A DNA stretch of 64,000 nucleotides, taken from positions 1,798,001 through 1,862,000 of the forward strand of contig NZ_JAOEGC010000002.1 in NCBI RefSeq assembly GCF_031801495.1, given 5' to 3'. The notes beneath the pieces were generated by a model. That model saw only the letters and a program-made list of their open reading frames with translations. It was not told the origin of the DNA and did no database searches. A program made the translations under genes and the position numbers. The stretch is from Agrobacterium tumefaciens_K (GTDB taxonomy: Bacteria; Pseudomonadota; Alphaproteobacteria; Rhizobiales; Rhizobiaceae). This document shows positions 40,980-50,145 of the stretch, piece after piece (the first letter of the stretch is position 1; the number at the start of each line of letters is the position of its first letter).

Positions 40980-42773
40980 TTAGACTAGCTGACGGCCCTT
41001 GGCGTCGATGGCATTGGCAACGGCTTCGTCCGTCGCCTCATCCGGCAACAGCATCTCGTTATGAGCCTTACCAGACGGGATCATCGGGAAGCAATTGGCG
41101 AGATTGGCAACGCGGCAATCGAAGATGACCGGCTTCTTGACTGCAATCATCTCAGCAATCTTGTCGTCCAGTTCCTTCGGATCATCGCAATACATACCGA
41201 CCGCGCCATAGGCTTCCGCCAGCTTCACGAAATCCGGCATCGCTTCGGTGTAGGAATTGGACAGGCGGTTGCCATGCAGCAGCTGCTGCCACTGGCGAAC
41301 CATGCCCATGTACTGGTTGTTGAGGATGAAGATCTTTACCGGCAGACCGTACTGGATGGCGCAGGACATTTCCTGAATACACATCTGGATCGAGGCGTCG
41401 CCGGCAATGTCGATGACGAGCGCTTCAGGATGCGCAACCTGGACGCCGATGGCGGCAGGCAGGCCGTAACCCATCGTACCGAGGCCGCCGGAGGTCATCC
41501 AGTGGTTCGGCTTCTCGAAACCGAAGAACTGCGCCGCCCACATCTGGTGCTGGCCAACTTCCGTGGTGATGAAGGTGTCGTGCGCCTTGGATGCCTCATA
41601 CAGCCGCTGCAATGCATATTGCGGCATGATGACATCATTGGAGTTTTTGTATGCGAAGGAATTGCGGGCGCGCCAGCGGTCGATCTGGTTGTGCCACTCT
41701 TCCGTCTGCGCCTTTTCCGGCTTCTTCGGCAGGGCGCGCCACAGGCGAACCATGTCTTCCAGAACGTGGCTGACATCGCCGATGATCGGCACGTCGACAC
41801 GAACGTTCTTGTTGATCGAGGACGGATCGATATCGATGTGGATCTTCTTGGAATTCGGCGAAAACGCATTCAGGCGGCCGGTGATACGGTCATCGAAACG
41901 CGCACCGACGCAGACCAGAACGTCACAGTCATGCATGGTCATGTTGGCTTCATAGGAACCGTGCATGCCCAGCATGCCGAGCCAGTTCTTGCCCGATGCC
42001 GGATAGGCGCCGAGGCCCATCAGGGTCGACGTGATCGGGAAATTGGTCAGCTCGACCAGTTCACGCAGCAGACGGGTTGCTTCCGGACCGGAGTTGATGA
42101 CGCCGCCGCCGGTGTAGAAAACCGGCTTCTTCGCCTTCGACATCAGTTCGATGGCGGCATTGATGGCGTTCAGGTCGCCCTGAACCTTTGGCTTGTAGCT
42201 CTTCTGCTGAACGGCAGCGGAAGGTGGCGTATAAGTGCCGGTGGCGAACTGGATATCCTTCGGAACATCGACGACGACCGGACCCGGACGGCCCGTCTGG
42301 GCGATGCGGAAGGCTTCATGGATGATGCCAGCCAGCTCGTTGACGTCCTTTACCAGCCAGTTGTGCTTGGTGCAGGGGCGCGTGATACCGACGGTATCGC
42401 ACTCCTGAAACGCATCGGAACCGATCAGCGTGGTTGGAACCTGTCCGGAAATGCAGACGAGCGGAATGCTGTCCATCAGCGCGTCCTGCAGCGGCGTCAC
42501 GGCATTGGTGGCACCAGGACCGGACGTGACGAGCATGACGCCGACCTTGCCGGTCGAACGGGCGTAACCTTCAGCGGCGTGGCCTGCACCCTGCTCGTGA
42601 CGCACGAGAATGTGCTGGATCTCTTCCTGCTGGAAAATCTCGTCATAGATCGGAAGTACGGCACCGCCAGGATAACCGAAGATGTGCTCCACACCGTTAT
42701 CCTTCAGGGCTTTCAGAACGATTTCCGCGCCCGTCATACGATTGCTGTTTTCCGTATTGTCCTTATCCGTCAT
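40980..42773 (-). CDS. ilvI: Acetolactate synthase large (catalytic) subunit
   Basis: ThDP-dependent enzyme making acetolactate or acetohydroxybutyrate, the first step in branched-chain amino acid synthesis. Signatures: FGYPGGAVLPIYDE (near the start), VRHEQGAGHAAEGYARSTGK with the catalytic Glu, FQECDTVGITRPCTKHN, and the ThDP motif GDASIQMCIQEMS...NNQYMGMVRQWQ. Position 42773 (MTDKDNTEN) is preferred over an ATG at 42836 because that would put the start inside the attenuator's T run; 42785 is also possible. Length 597 residues is normal. Confidence 0.93.
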   Translation of the reverse strand: MTDKDNTENSNRMTGAEIVLKALKDNGVEHIFGYPGGAVLPIYDEIFQQEEIQHILVRHEQGAGHAAEGYARSTGKVGVMLVTSGPGATNAVTPLQDALMDSIPLVCISGQVPTTLIGSDAFQECDTVGITRPCTKHNWLVKDVNELAGIIHEAFRIAQTGRPGPVVVDVPKDIQFATGTYTPPSAAVQQKSYKPKVQGDLNAINAAIELMSKAKKPVFYTGGGVINSGPEATRLLRELVELTNFPITSTLMGLGAYPASGKNWLGMLGMHGSYEANMTMHDCDVLVCVGARFDDRITGRLNAFSPNSKKIHIDIDPSSINKNVRVDVPIIGDVSHVLEDMVRLWRALPKKPEKAQTEEWHNQIDRWRARNSFAYKNSNDVIMPQYALQRLYEASKAHDTFITTEVGQHQMWAAQFFGFEKPNHWMTSGGLGTMGYGLPAAIGVQVAHPEALVIDIAGDASIQMCIQEMSCAIQYGLPVKIFILNNQYMGMVRQWQQLLHGNRLSNSYTEAMPDFVKLAEAYGAVGMYCDDPKELDDKIAEMIAVKKPVIFDCRVANLANCFPMIPSGKAHNEMLLPDEATDEAVANAIDAKGRQLV

Positions 42774-42836
42774 TGCCTGTTCCATCCCGAGTTGGCTTTG
42801 GATATCGCCTGAGCCTTTCGGCCCATGTGAAGACAT

Positions 42837-42948
42837 AAAAAAAGGCTCCTAGAGGAGCCTCGTTTAGCGCATGGGTGCTTTCGCCGGATGGTTACACCAT
42901 CCTGCCCATGCGCCGTCCCACCACGATAAGTACGTTAAGATTTTTCAT
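42837..42948 (-). promoter_or_regulatory. ilvIH attenuator leader with terminator
   Basis: On the minus strand a leader peptide gene is followed by a stem GCGCATGGG...CCCATGCGC (pairing across the stop codon region, about 42868-42913) and by AGGCTCCT-CT-AGGAGCCT-TTTTTTT (42837-42861). The first stem competes with the second, as in transcription attenuators. The final T run abuts the ilvI reading frame. Confidence 0.85.
42892..42948 (-). CDS. ilvIH leader peptide (18 aa)
   Basis: ATG at 42948 to TAA at 42892-42894: MKNLNVLIVVGRRMGRMV. Seven of the first ten residues after Met are Leu, Val or Ile (L4, V6, L7, I8, V9, V10), the codons expected to stall a ribosome when branched-chain aminoacyl-tRNA is short. 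The ribosome site is weak, but the following stem-loops support its role. Confidence 0.8.
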   Translation of the reverse strand: MKNLNVLIVVGRRMGRMV

Positions 42949-43151
42949 GGGGCGGAGTGTTAGACACAAAAGCGGCAGTCGTCAACGCATATTGCGGAAA
43001 AAATCATCTTCCGTTCATTTTGTTGCGGCAATCAGCCCCAAAACGAAATTTTCGAATCGTATCGCTACACCAGTTGTTAAATACGATCATATAGCCTTTG
43101 AACCACAGAGGCTGCCCGAAATGCGGTTCTGTCCAGCGCCCGGGATGACAT

Positions 43152-45152
43152 GTGAATAACGGCGAGTTTCATACATCGTCCAGGATGGGCGAAAACGAGC
43201 GGCGATCCAGCCAGCAGGCACCCGGCAGGCAGCTTGGGCGCGTGATCGCCTGCGACGGCGCACGCGCGACGATTGCCGCCGATATAGACCCCGGCTCCAC
43301 CGAACTTTCGCAACTCTGGTCCGTCGGCCGCCTCATCTCCATCGAAATGGGCACGAGCCGCGTTGCTGCTCTCACCTGCTCCATGCGCACCCGAGACGAA
43401 GGATGGTCAAGCGACGGCGGCAACACCCTGCTGATCGAAGTCGATCTTCTTGGTGAAGTCTACCGCACCGAAGATGGCAGTGAGCGCTTCTCGACGGGCA
43501 TTTCGCGATATCCGTATCTCGGCGCCGTTGCGCATCGCATCCGCACCAGCGACCTGTCGAAAATCTACGATAGCGGCAAACGCGATGACTGCGTGATCGG
43601 CAAGCTGACGCAGGATGACGCCATCGACGCGACGATCAACATTCAGCAGATGCTGGCCAAACACTTCGCCGTTGTCGGCTCGACCGGTGTGGGCAAATCC
43701 ACCGCCGTGTCGCTGCTGCTGAACAAGGCGATTGAAACCGATCCGAAGCTGCGCATCCTCATTCTCGACCCGCACAACGAATTTGCCGCCGCCTTCCCCG
43801 GCAATTCGGTGGTGATCGACACTGATACGCTCGACCTGCCCTTCTGGCTGATGCGTCTGGATGAATTCGCTGAAGTCGTGTTCCGCGGACGAAAACCCGT
43901 TCCCGAAGAAATGGACATCCTTCGCGACCTCATTCCCGATGCCAAGCGGGCCTTCCGCGGCTCGGAGGGGTCCGGCGTGCGGCGAACATCCGACAAAAGC
44001 GCGGTGACCTCGGATTCGCCGATCCCCTACCGGATCGCGGACCTGCTGGCGATGATCGATGAACGCATCGGCAGGCTCGAAGGACGAAGCGACAAGCCCG
44101 CCTTGCGCTCCCTCAAGATCCGCATTCTCTCGGCGATCAATGACCCGCGCTACCACTTCATGTTCTCCAGCAACACGATCAGCGACACGATCATGGAAAC
44201 GCTGGCGCACATTTTTCGCGTGCCGGGCGATGGCAAGCCGATCTCGGTTTTCCAGCTGTCCGGCATCCCGGCTGAAGTCGTCAATTCCGTCGCGTCCGTT
44301 CTGTGCCGCCTGTCGTTTGAACTGGCCGTTCTCGCGCGCGGTTCGCTGCACATGCTGGTAGTGTGCGAAGAAGCGCACCGCTATGTTCCGGCCGATGCCG
44401 AAAGGGGCTTTTTCCCGACCCGGCAGGCCATCGCACAGATCGCCAAGGAAGGCCGGAAATACGGAATTTCGCTCGGCGTCATCACCCAGCGGCCAAGTGA
44501 ACTGGATCAGACGATCCTGTCGCAATGCTCGACCGTTTTCGCCATGCGCCTCTCGAACGAGAACGACCAGAAGATCATTCTCTCGGCGGTGCCGAACGCG
44601 TCGACCTCGACCACAAGTTTCCTGTCATCTATTGGCAACGGCGAAGCGATCGCATTCGGCGAAGCCGTCAGCGTTCCGATGAGGATGCGCTTCGACCGCG
44701 TTCCGACCGCCAAGCTGCCAAAAGCAAGCGGCGCGACCAGTCATGCGGTTCCGGATACGCCGGACACGGTCGATCTCAGTTCCATCGTCACACGCATGCG
44801 CTCCGCGGCGCGGCCTGCCATCACCGGTTTTCAGCAGAGCTTCGACGCAGCCTTTGCGTTTTCCGATACCCCGGAACCGCTGGCCGTGGAAACGGAACTC
44901 TGGAAACAGGAACTGCATACGCCTGCAAGCCCCGTCGAGAGCACCGGAAACTATGAACCTTACCGGCCCGACATGCTGCCTGGACGCGCAGTGAAGGTGA
45001 GCAGCGCCGCCGAACCCGATCCCGTCAACGACCTGCGGCGCGCCTCTTTCCAGTTGCAGGCGCAGAACGCCCCACCGCCCGTCGAGAACAGACCGTCGCT
45101 GCGCGAAAGCCTGCTCAAGAAACCGCTCGGTAGCCTCTACCGCAAGGATTGA
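43152..45152 (+). CDS. HerA-like ATPase, chromosomal (DUF87), 666 aa
   Basis: Walker A GSTGVGKSTAV (about 176-186), acidic DPHNEFAAAF, Walker B MLVVCEEAHRYV (about 398-409), then EGRKYGISLGVITQRPSELDQTILSQCS, the HerA/DUF87 signature. N-terminal beta domain at about 25-160. In many alphaproteobacteria a stand-alone gene of this kind is conserved next to ilvIH and miaA without a nuclease partner; its job (translocation or DNA end processing) is not established. Compared with the island copy it has a long Pro/Ala-rich C-terminal tail (about 540-666). Start GTG 43152; ATG 43185 also possible. Confidence 0.85.
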   Translation: MNNGEFHTSSRMGENERRSSQQAPGRQLGRVIACDGARATIAADIDPGSTELSQLWSVGRLISIEMGTSRVAALTCSMRTRDEGWSSDGGNTLLIEVDLLGEVYRTEDGSERFSTGISRYPYLGAVAHRIRTSDLSKIYDSGKRDDCVIGKLTQDDAIDATINIQQMLAKHFAVVGSTGVGKSTAVSLLLNKAIETDPKLRILILDPHNEFAAAFPGNSVVIDTDTLDLPFWLMRLDEFAEVVFRGRKPVPEEMDILRDLIPDAKRAFRGSEGSGVRRTSDKSAVTSDSPIPYRIADLLAMIDERIGRLEGRSDKPALRSLKIRILSAINDPRYHFMFSSNTISDTIMETLAHIFRVPGDGKPISVFQLSGIPAEVVNSVASVLCRLSFELAVLARGSLHMLVVCEEAHRYVPADAERGFFPTRQAIAQIAKEGRKYGISLGVITQRPSELDQTILSQCSTVFAMRLSNENDQKIILSAVPNASTSTTSFLSSIGNGEAIAFGEAVSVPMRMRFDRVPTAKLPKASGATSHAVPDTPDTVDLSSIVTRMRSAARPAITGFQQSFDAAFAFSDTPEPLAVETELWKQELHTPASPVESTGNYEPYRPDMLPGRAVKVSSAAEPDPVNDLRRASFQLQAQNAPPPVENRPSLRESLLKKPLGSLYRKD

Positions 45153-45161
45153 CGCCGGTTT

Positions 45162-46058
45162 TCAGGGCTGGATGCGTTCCCAGTCGTCGCCCATCTGATT
45201 GCGGAACCAGGTCATCTGCCGCTTGGCATATTGACGCGTCGCTGCTGCAGACTTTTCGATGACGTCCGCCTCGCTCATACGGCCATCCAGCATCGCTGCG
45301 ATCTGCGACACGCCGATCGCCTTCATTGCGGTGGCATTGTCATCCAGCCGCAGCGCGAGCAGCGCCTTCACCTCTTCGACAGCGCCGTTTTCCATCATCT
45401 TTTCGAAACGGCGATTGATACGGTCGTGCAGAAGCGGCCGCTCAGGCAGGACGACGAATTTCCGGGCGCGCTCGGGATCGACGATGACCGGACCACGCAC
45501 CAGCTGGAAGTCTCGGATGGATTTTCCGGTCGCTTCCAGGACCTCCAGCGCGCGCACGATGCGCTGTCCGTCGCCCTCGTTCAGCGTCTGCGCCATATCT
45601 GGATCGCGAACCGCCAGTTCCGCGTGAAGAAATTCTGCGCCCTCATCGACGAGGCGGCCTCGAAGCCGGTCACGTACATCGTCAGGAATGGCGGGCATAT
45701 CCGACAGGCCGCCGGTCAGCGCCTTGAAATACAGCCCTGTACCCCCGACGATGACCGGAGGGCGTCCCTGCCCGTGCAATTCCTGCAGCAAGGCGCTGAT
45801 ATCCCTCAGCCACTCGCCGGTGGAATAGAGACTGCTGGCCGGCACATGGCCATAAAGGAGATGTGGCACGCCCTGCATATCCTCCTCGGAAGGCCGGGCG
45901 GTCAGCACCTGAAGCGTATCGTAAACCTGCATGCTGTCGGCATTGATGACGACACCATCGCGCTCCCGTGCCAGACGAAGCGCAAGCGCGGACTTGCCGC
46001 TTGCCGTCGGGCCGGTTATCAGGATCGCATCAAAATCGTCATCAAGGTTTTTCATCAT
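45162..46058 (-). CDS. miaA: tRNA dimethylallyltransferase
   Basis: Adds the dimethylallyl group to A37 of tRNAs reading U-starting codons. P-loop GPTASGKSALALRLA (about 16-30), INADSMQVYDTLQVLTARP (substrate and catalytic region), YGHVPA, GGTGLYFKALTGGLS. Start: ATG at 46058 or 46055 (MKNLDDDFDAILITGPT). The start overlaps the start of serB on the other strand. Confidence 0.95.
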   Translation of the reverse strand: MMKNLDDDFDAILITGPTASGKSALALRLARERDGVVINADSMQVYDTLQVLTARPSEEDMQGVPHLLYGHVPASSLYSTGEWLRDISALLQELHGQGRPPVIVGGTGLYFKALTGGLSDMPAIPDDVRDRLRGRLVDEGAEFLHAELAVRDPDMAQTLNEGDGQRIVRALEVLEATGKSIRDFQLVRGPVIVDPERARKFVVLPERPLLHDRINRRFEKMMENGAVEEVKALLALRLDDNATAMKAIGVSQIAAMLDGRMSEADVIEKSAAATRQYAKRQMTWFRNQMGDDWERIQP

Positions 46059-46947
46059 GGCTCTCGTTGCCACGCTTATCGCCAATCCGTCAAATCCTGT
46101 TCTGACACCTGCCCTAGGCGAAGCGGCCGCGAAGGCCGTCAATGCCTCCGGTCTGTACTGGCTTGCAGACGGTATCGCCTGCGATCTCGCCCTGCCGGAA
46201 GGCACCGATATCGCATCGGCCTATGACGTTCTGCGCTTGGCGATCCTTGACAGAAAAATCGATGTGGTCATCCAGGAACAGGAAACGCGCCGCAAGAAGA
46301 TTCTGATTGCCGATATGGACTCCACCATGATCGGACAGGAATGTATCGACGAACTGGCCGCCGAAGTCGGATTGAAGGAAAAGGTTTCCGCCATCACCGC
46401 CCGCGCCATGAATGGCGAGATCGCGTTCGAACCCGCTCTGCGGGAGCGCGTGGCCCTGCTCAAGGGACTGCCGGTCTCCGTTGTAGACGACGTCATCGAA
46501 AAGCGCATCACGCTGACCCCCGGCGGCAAGGAGCTGATCGCCACCATGAAGGCGAAGGGCTATTACACTGCACTGGTTTCGGGTGGCTTCACCGTCTTTA
46601 CCGGCCGCGTGGCCGCTATGCTCGGCTTCGATGAAAACCGCGCCAATCTGCTCGGCGAAGAAAACGGCCTGCTGGATGGCACCGTCGCCGAACCGATTCT
46701 CGGCAAGCAGGCCAAGGTCGATGCCCTGAACGATATCGCCGGAAAACTTGGACTTACCCCGGACGAGGCAATGGCGGTTGGCGATGGCGCCAACGATCTC
46801 GGCATGCTGCATCTGGCTGGCTCGGGCGTCGCCCTGCATGCCAAGCCCGCCGTTGCCGCGGAGGCGCAGATGCGGATCGACCACGGCGACCTGACTGCCC
46901 TTCTTTACATTCAGGGCTATCGGAAGACGGATTTCATCACGGCATGA
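46057..46947 (+). CDS. serB: Phosphoserine phosphatase
   Basis: Last step of serine synthesis. HAD catalytic motif DMDSTMIGQECIDE (about 88-101), VSGGFTVF (motif II), KAKVDALNDIAGKLGL and GDGANDLGML (motif IV). 296 residues, with an N-terminal ACT-like domain starting MALVATLIANPSNPVL. The ATG at 46057-46059 overlaps the miaA start codon(s) on the opposite strand, so the two share no upstream spacer. The GNAT gene follows with an ATGA overlap. Confidence 0.95.
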   Translation: MALVATLIANPSNPVLTPALGEAAAKAVNASGLYWLADGIACDLALPEGTDIASAYDVLRLAILDRKIDVVIQEQETRRKKILIADMDSTMIGQECIDELAAEVGLKEKVSAITARAMNGEIAFEPALRERVALLKGLPVSVVDDVIEKRITLTPGGKELIATMKAKGYYTALVSGGFTVFTGRVAAMLGFDENRANLLGEENGLLDGTVAEPILGKQAKVDALNDIAGKLGLTPDEAMAVGDGANDLGMLHLAGSGVALHAKPAVAAEAQMRIDHGDLTALLYIQGYRKTDFITA

Positions 46948-47525
46948 TCATTCGCGAAACACCCCGGCTCATCCTGCGCGAGTGGAAGGAAAGCGACCGC
47001 GACCTGTTCCGCGAAATCAACGCGGACGCCAAGGTCATGGAGTTCTTTCCTTTCCGCCGCAGCCATGCGGAAGCGGACGCGGTGCTCGAAACCATCAATG
47101 GCATGATCCGCGGCAGCGGTTACGGCTTTTACGCCATGGAACTGAAGGAAACCGCGGAGCCTATGGGGTTCTGCGGTATCTCGCCGGTCATGAACCTCGA
47201 CCCGCCCTTCCCGCTCGGCACGATGGAAATCGGCTGGCGGCTCGCCACCCGGTACTGGGGGCACGGTTATGTGACGGAAGCGGCCAAGTCGCTTCTGACC
47301 ATGGCCTTCGATGAAAAGGAGACGCCGGAAATCGTCTCCTTCGCCGTCGATAACAACCATCGTTCGACGTCCGTGATGGAGCGCATCGGCCTGAAACGCG
47401 ACCCGTCCCGCGATTTCGACCACCCGCGCGTGCCCGAAGAGACGCATCCCCATCTGCGTCCGCACGTCACCTATGCGCTGACGCTTGCGGAATGGCGGGC
47501 GAACCGGCAAACGACCGACGACTAA
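46944..47525 (+). CDS. GNAT-family N-acetyltransferase (RimJ/RimL-like), 193 aa
   Basis: Begins MIIRETPRLILREWKESD, then GYGFYAMELKETAEPMGFCGI and the acetyl-CoA loop IGWRLATRYWGHGYVTEAAKSLL, ending with VMERIGLKRDP. This is the RimJ/RimL-type GNAT layout. It overlaps the serB stop as ATGA. Substrate unknown; a tail HPHLRPHVTYAL is typical of these proteins. Confidence 0.93.
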   Translation: MIIRETPRLILREWKESDRDLFREINADAKVMEFFPFRRSHAEADAVLETINGMIRGSGYGFYAMELKETAEPMGFCGISPVMNLDPPFPLGTMEIGWRLATRYWGHGYVTEAAKSLLTMAFDEKETPEIVSFAVDNNHRSTSVMERIGLKRDPSRDFDHPRVPEETHPHLRPHVTYALTLAEWRANRQTTDD

Positions 47526-47535
47526 ACGAAGGCCG

Positions 47536-48285
47536 CTACTTCACGGCCGCATTGCCGCCATCTGCATAGAGCGCCGATCCCGCCACGAAACTGGACATGG
47601 AGCTGGCGAGGAACAACGCGGCCTGCGCCAACTCTTCTGGTTGTGCGATGCGCTTCAATGCGTGCAGGCCTGCAGCCCAGTCTTTCTGCGCCTCATCGCC
47701 TGCCATGGCGGTATCGACACCGCCAGGCAGCAGGGCGTTGGCGCGAATACCCTGTGCCGAATAATCGGCTGTAATGCCCTTCACCAGCCCCATCAGAGCA
47801 GCCTTCGCTGTGCCATAGGCAGACATGCCCGGCAGGCCGACGCTGGTTCCGACGAAACTGGAGGTAAACACAAGCGAACCACCGCCGCGTTTGAGCATCG
47901 CCGGAATCTGGCTCCGCGCCCCGAGAAATCCCGACGTGAGGTTGGCCGTCAACGTGTGGTGCCATTCCAGCGGTAAAATCTCGGCCAGCGGCTTCATTGC
48001 GCCGACCGCGCCGGCATTGTTAAACGCGACATCAAGACCACCAAAGATGTTTTCCGCAGCGTCTACGAGACGCGTATGGGTTTCCGGCAAACCGACATCG
48101 CCAGCTATCGCATGCGCGCGACCGCCACGTTCGACAATAGATTGGTAAACCGCCGCCAATGCAGCCTCGCCCCGTGCATTGATGACGACGGATGCGCCAT
48201 GCTCGGCGAAAAGAAACGCAGTCGCCCGGCCTATGCCCGACGACGCGCCAGTGATGATCGCAACTTTATTGTTCAGAAGTTTCAT
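47536..48285 (-). CDS. Short-chain dehydrogenase/reductase (249 aa)
   Basis: TGASSGIGRATAFLFAEHGA (about 12-31) binds NAD(P); NNAGAVGA (about 91) and the catalytic Ser and YGTAKAALMG (Tyr and Lys, about 155-163) are in order. Start ATG 48285 (MKLLNNKVAIIT). Closest general look: glucose 1-dehydrogenase/FabG-like oxidoreductases. Substrate not clear. Confidence 0.92.
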   Translation of the reverse strand: MKLLNNKVAIITGASSGIGRATAFLFAEHGASVVINARGEAALAAVYQSIVERGGRAHAIAGDVGLPETHTRLVDAAENIFGGLDVAFNNAGAVGAMKPLAEILPLEWHHTLTANLTSGFLGARSQIPAMLKRGGGSLVFTSSFVGTSVGLPGMSAYGTAKAALMGLVKGITADYSAQGIRANALLPGGVDTAMAGDEAQKDWAAGLHALKRIAQPEELAQAALFLASSMSSFVAGSALYADGGNAAVK

Positions 48286-48370
48286 ATCCTTGCCCTCCAT
48301 TGATGAGGGCAAGGAATAAGATCAGCGACAAGCGCCAGCCACCCGATTCCTGCGTGCTGACAGGATCGTC

Positions 48371-49915
48371 TTATTCCAGTGGAAGCGCGACGACCCGCAG
48401 GTTGCCCTGTGCATCCGCCACCATCATGTGGGCGTTCTTGCGACCTTCGGATTTCAGGCCGTTCACACGAACCAGAACGTCGCCCGGAACCTCCATGAAA
48501 TCCTGGCCGACTTCCACGATCACGTCGCCCGCCTTCATACCCTTCTGTTCGGCGGTCGACCCGGCCTCGACGCTCGCGACGAGAACCCCCTCAACACTCT
48601 CGGCAATGCCTTTCTCGGTGCGCAACTCATCGCTCAGCATCACGAGGTTCATGCCGAGCACCGCCTGCGGTGCTTCGCGAACTTCCGGAGACTGGTCCTG
48701 TGCCTGACCGTCCGTACCGCCATCCTCTTCCGGGGCGATCACGCCTCCATCGCCGTCCTCGCCCTGCGGATCCTCGGCCGATGCCTTTTCGTCAGCCGTA
48801 TCCTGTAGCTGACCTAGCTTGACCTTGACGGTCTGCTCCTTGCCGTCGCGCAGCACGACGACATCGACTTCCTTGCCGACCGGGCTTTCCGCAACGATAC
48901 GCGGCAGATCGCGCATTTCTTGAATGTCCTTGCCGTCGAATTTCAGGACCACATCGCCCGCTTCGATCGGGCCATTTTCGACCGGTCCACCCTTGACGAC
49001 GCCGGAGATCAGCGCGCCCTTGGCAGTTTCCATGCCAAGGCTTGCCGCCACGTCATCCGTAACCGGCTGGACGCGCACACCGAGCCAGCCGCGGCGCGTT
49101 TCACCAAACTCGATAAGCTGCTGCACGATGTTCTGCGCAAGTTCCGTCGGCACGGCAAACCCGATGCCGATGGAACCGCCGCTTGGCGAAATGATCGCGG
49201 TGTTGATGCCGATGACCTCGCCCTTCATGTTGAAGAGCGGTCCACCGGAATTGCCCTTGTTGATCGCCGCATCCGTCTGGATGAAGTTGTCATAGGGGCC
49301 GGCATTGATGTTTCGGCCGCGTGCGGAAATCACGCCGACCGTCAGCGATCCGCCGAGGCCGAACGGGTTCCCGATGGCCATCACCCAGTCACCGATACGC
49401 AAGCTGCGGGAATCACCGAACTTGACGGCCTTCAAGGGCGCCTTCGGCTCCACTTTCAGCACGGAAAGGTCGGTCTTCGTATCGGTGCCGACAAGTTTCG
49501 CCTTGAGCTTCGTGCCGTTCGGGAAAATCACCTCGATGGCGTCAGCACCTTCGATGACATGGTTGTTGGTCACGACATAACCGGTCGGGTCGATCACGAA
49601 CCCCGAACCAAGTGAGCTGACCTTACCGCCATTGTCCGGCTTCTGATTGTCGAAATAATCCTTGAAGAATTCCTGGAACGGCGAACCTTCCGGCAGTCGT
49701 GGTGGCGTTGGTCCCTTGCCCTCGCTCTTGACGTTCTGGGACGTCGAAATGTTCACTACCGCATCGAGAAGCGGTGCTGCGAGATCTGCGACCGAATCCG
49801 GCCCGTGGCTTTGCGCTCTTGCTGCAACCGGCATGGTCAGCCCACCGGCGACGACAGCGATGCCTGCAACGGCGGCAAGGCTGCTGCGAAAGGGCGAAAG
49901 AAGGGTCAGGGCCAT
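48371..49915 (-). CDS. degP: DegP/Do-type periplasmic serine protease
   Basis: 514 residues. Signal peptide 1-34 (ending ARAQ). Trypsin-like domain with catalytic His in VVTNNHVIEGA, Asp in TKTDLSVL and Ser in NKGNSGGPLFN. Two PDZ domains follow, at about 280-370 and 425-505. Between them lies a markedly acidic linker of about 45 residues (rich in Glu, Asp, Gly and Gln), longer than in E. coli DegP. It degrades misfolded envelope proteins. Last of a run thyA, folA, hflK, hflC, degP on the minus strand. Confidence 0.93.
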   Translation of the reverse strand: MALTLLSPFRSSLAAVAGIAVVAGGLTMPVAARAQSHGPDSVADLAAPLLDAVVNISTSQNVKSEGKGPTPPRLPEGSPFQEFFKDYFDNQKPDNGGKVSSLGSGFVIDPTGYVVTNNHVIEGADAIEVIFPNGTKLKAKLVGTDTKTDLSVLKVEPKAPLKAVKFGDSRSLRIGDWVMAIGNPFGLGGSLTVGVISARGRNINAGPYDNFIQTDAAINKGNSGGPLFNMKGEVIGINTAIISPSGGSIGIGFAVPTELAQNIVQQLIEFGETRRGWLGVRVQPVTDDVAASLGMETAKGALISGVVKGGPVENGPIEAGDVVLKFDGKDIQEMRDLPRIVAESPVGKEVDVVVLRDGKEQTVKVKLGQLQDTADEKASAEDPQGEDGDGGVIAPEEDGGTDGQAQDQSPEVREAPQAVLGMNLVMLSDELRTEKGIAESVEGVLVASVEAGSTAEQKGMKAGDVIVEVGQDFMEVPGDVLVRVNGLKSEGRKNAHMMVADAQGNLRVVALPLE

Positions 49916-50100
49916 AAGCGTCCTCGCGTTTCAAATAAACTCGCGTTGAATATATGCTCAAAGCATAAGGCGGAATGATGAAGTGTAAAAATACCTTTTC
50001 GTGAACAGGCAAATCCTCCCTGCCCCGCAACGACAAGCCCTACAACAAACCGCTACAGGTTCAAGGGTTGCCTGGGAGAAATCCAGAACCACGCAAAAGA

Positions 50101-50126
50101 AAGGGCCAGTTTTCACCGGCCCTTTC
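50101..50126 (-). terminator. Terminator between hflC and degP
   Basis: AAAGGGCC arms of 8 bases, 10-base loop, followed on the minus strand by TTTCTTTTG; it lies 20 bases past the hflC stop. degP downstream must have its own promoter or be read through. Confidence 0.7.
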
Positions 50127-50145
50127 AATCGCAGACGTTCCGCCG

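Noticed and set aside
41061..42812. Very long open frame on the plus strand opposite ilvI
   Set aside because: It is the antisense shadow of ilvI, caused by GC-rich codon use; no ribosome site and no family features.
43407..44525. Long minus-strand open frame opposite the chromosomal HerA gene
   Set aside because: Antisense shadow of a well supported gene; composition rich in Arg, His and Asp as expected for such shadows.
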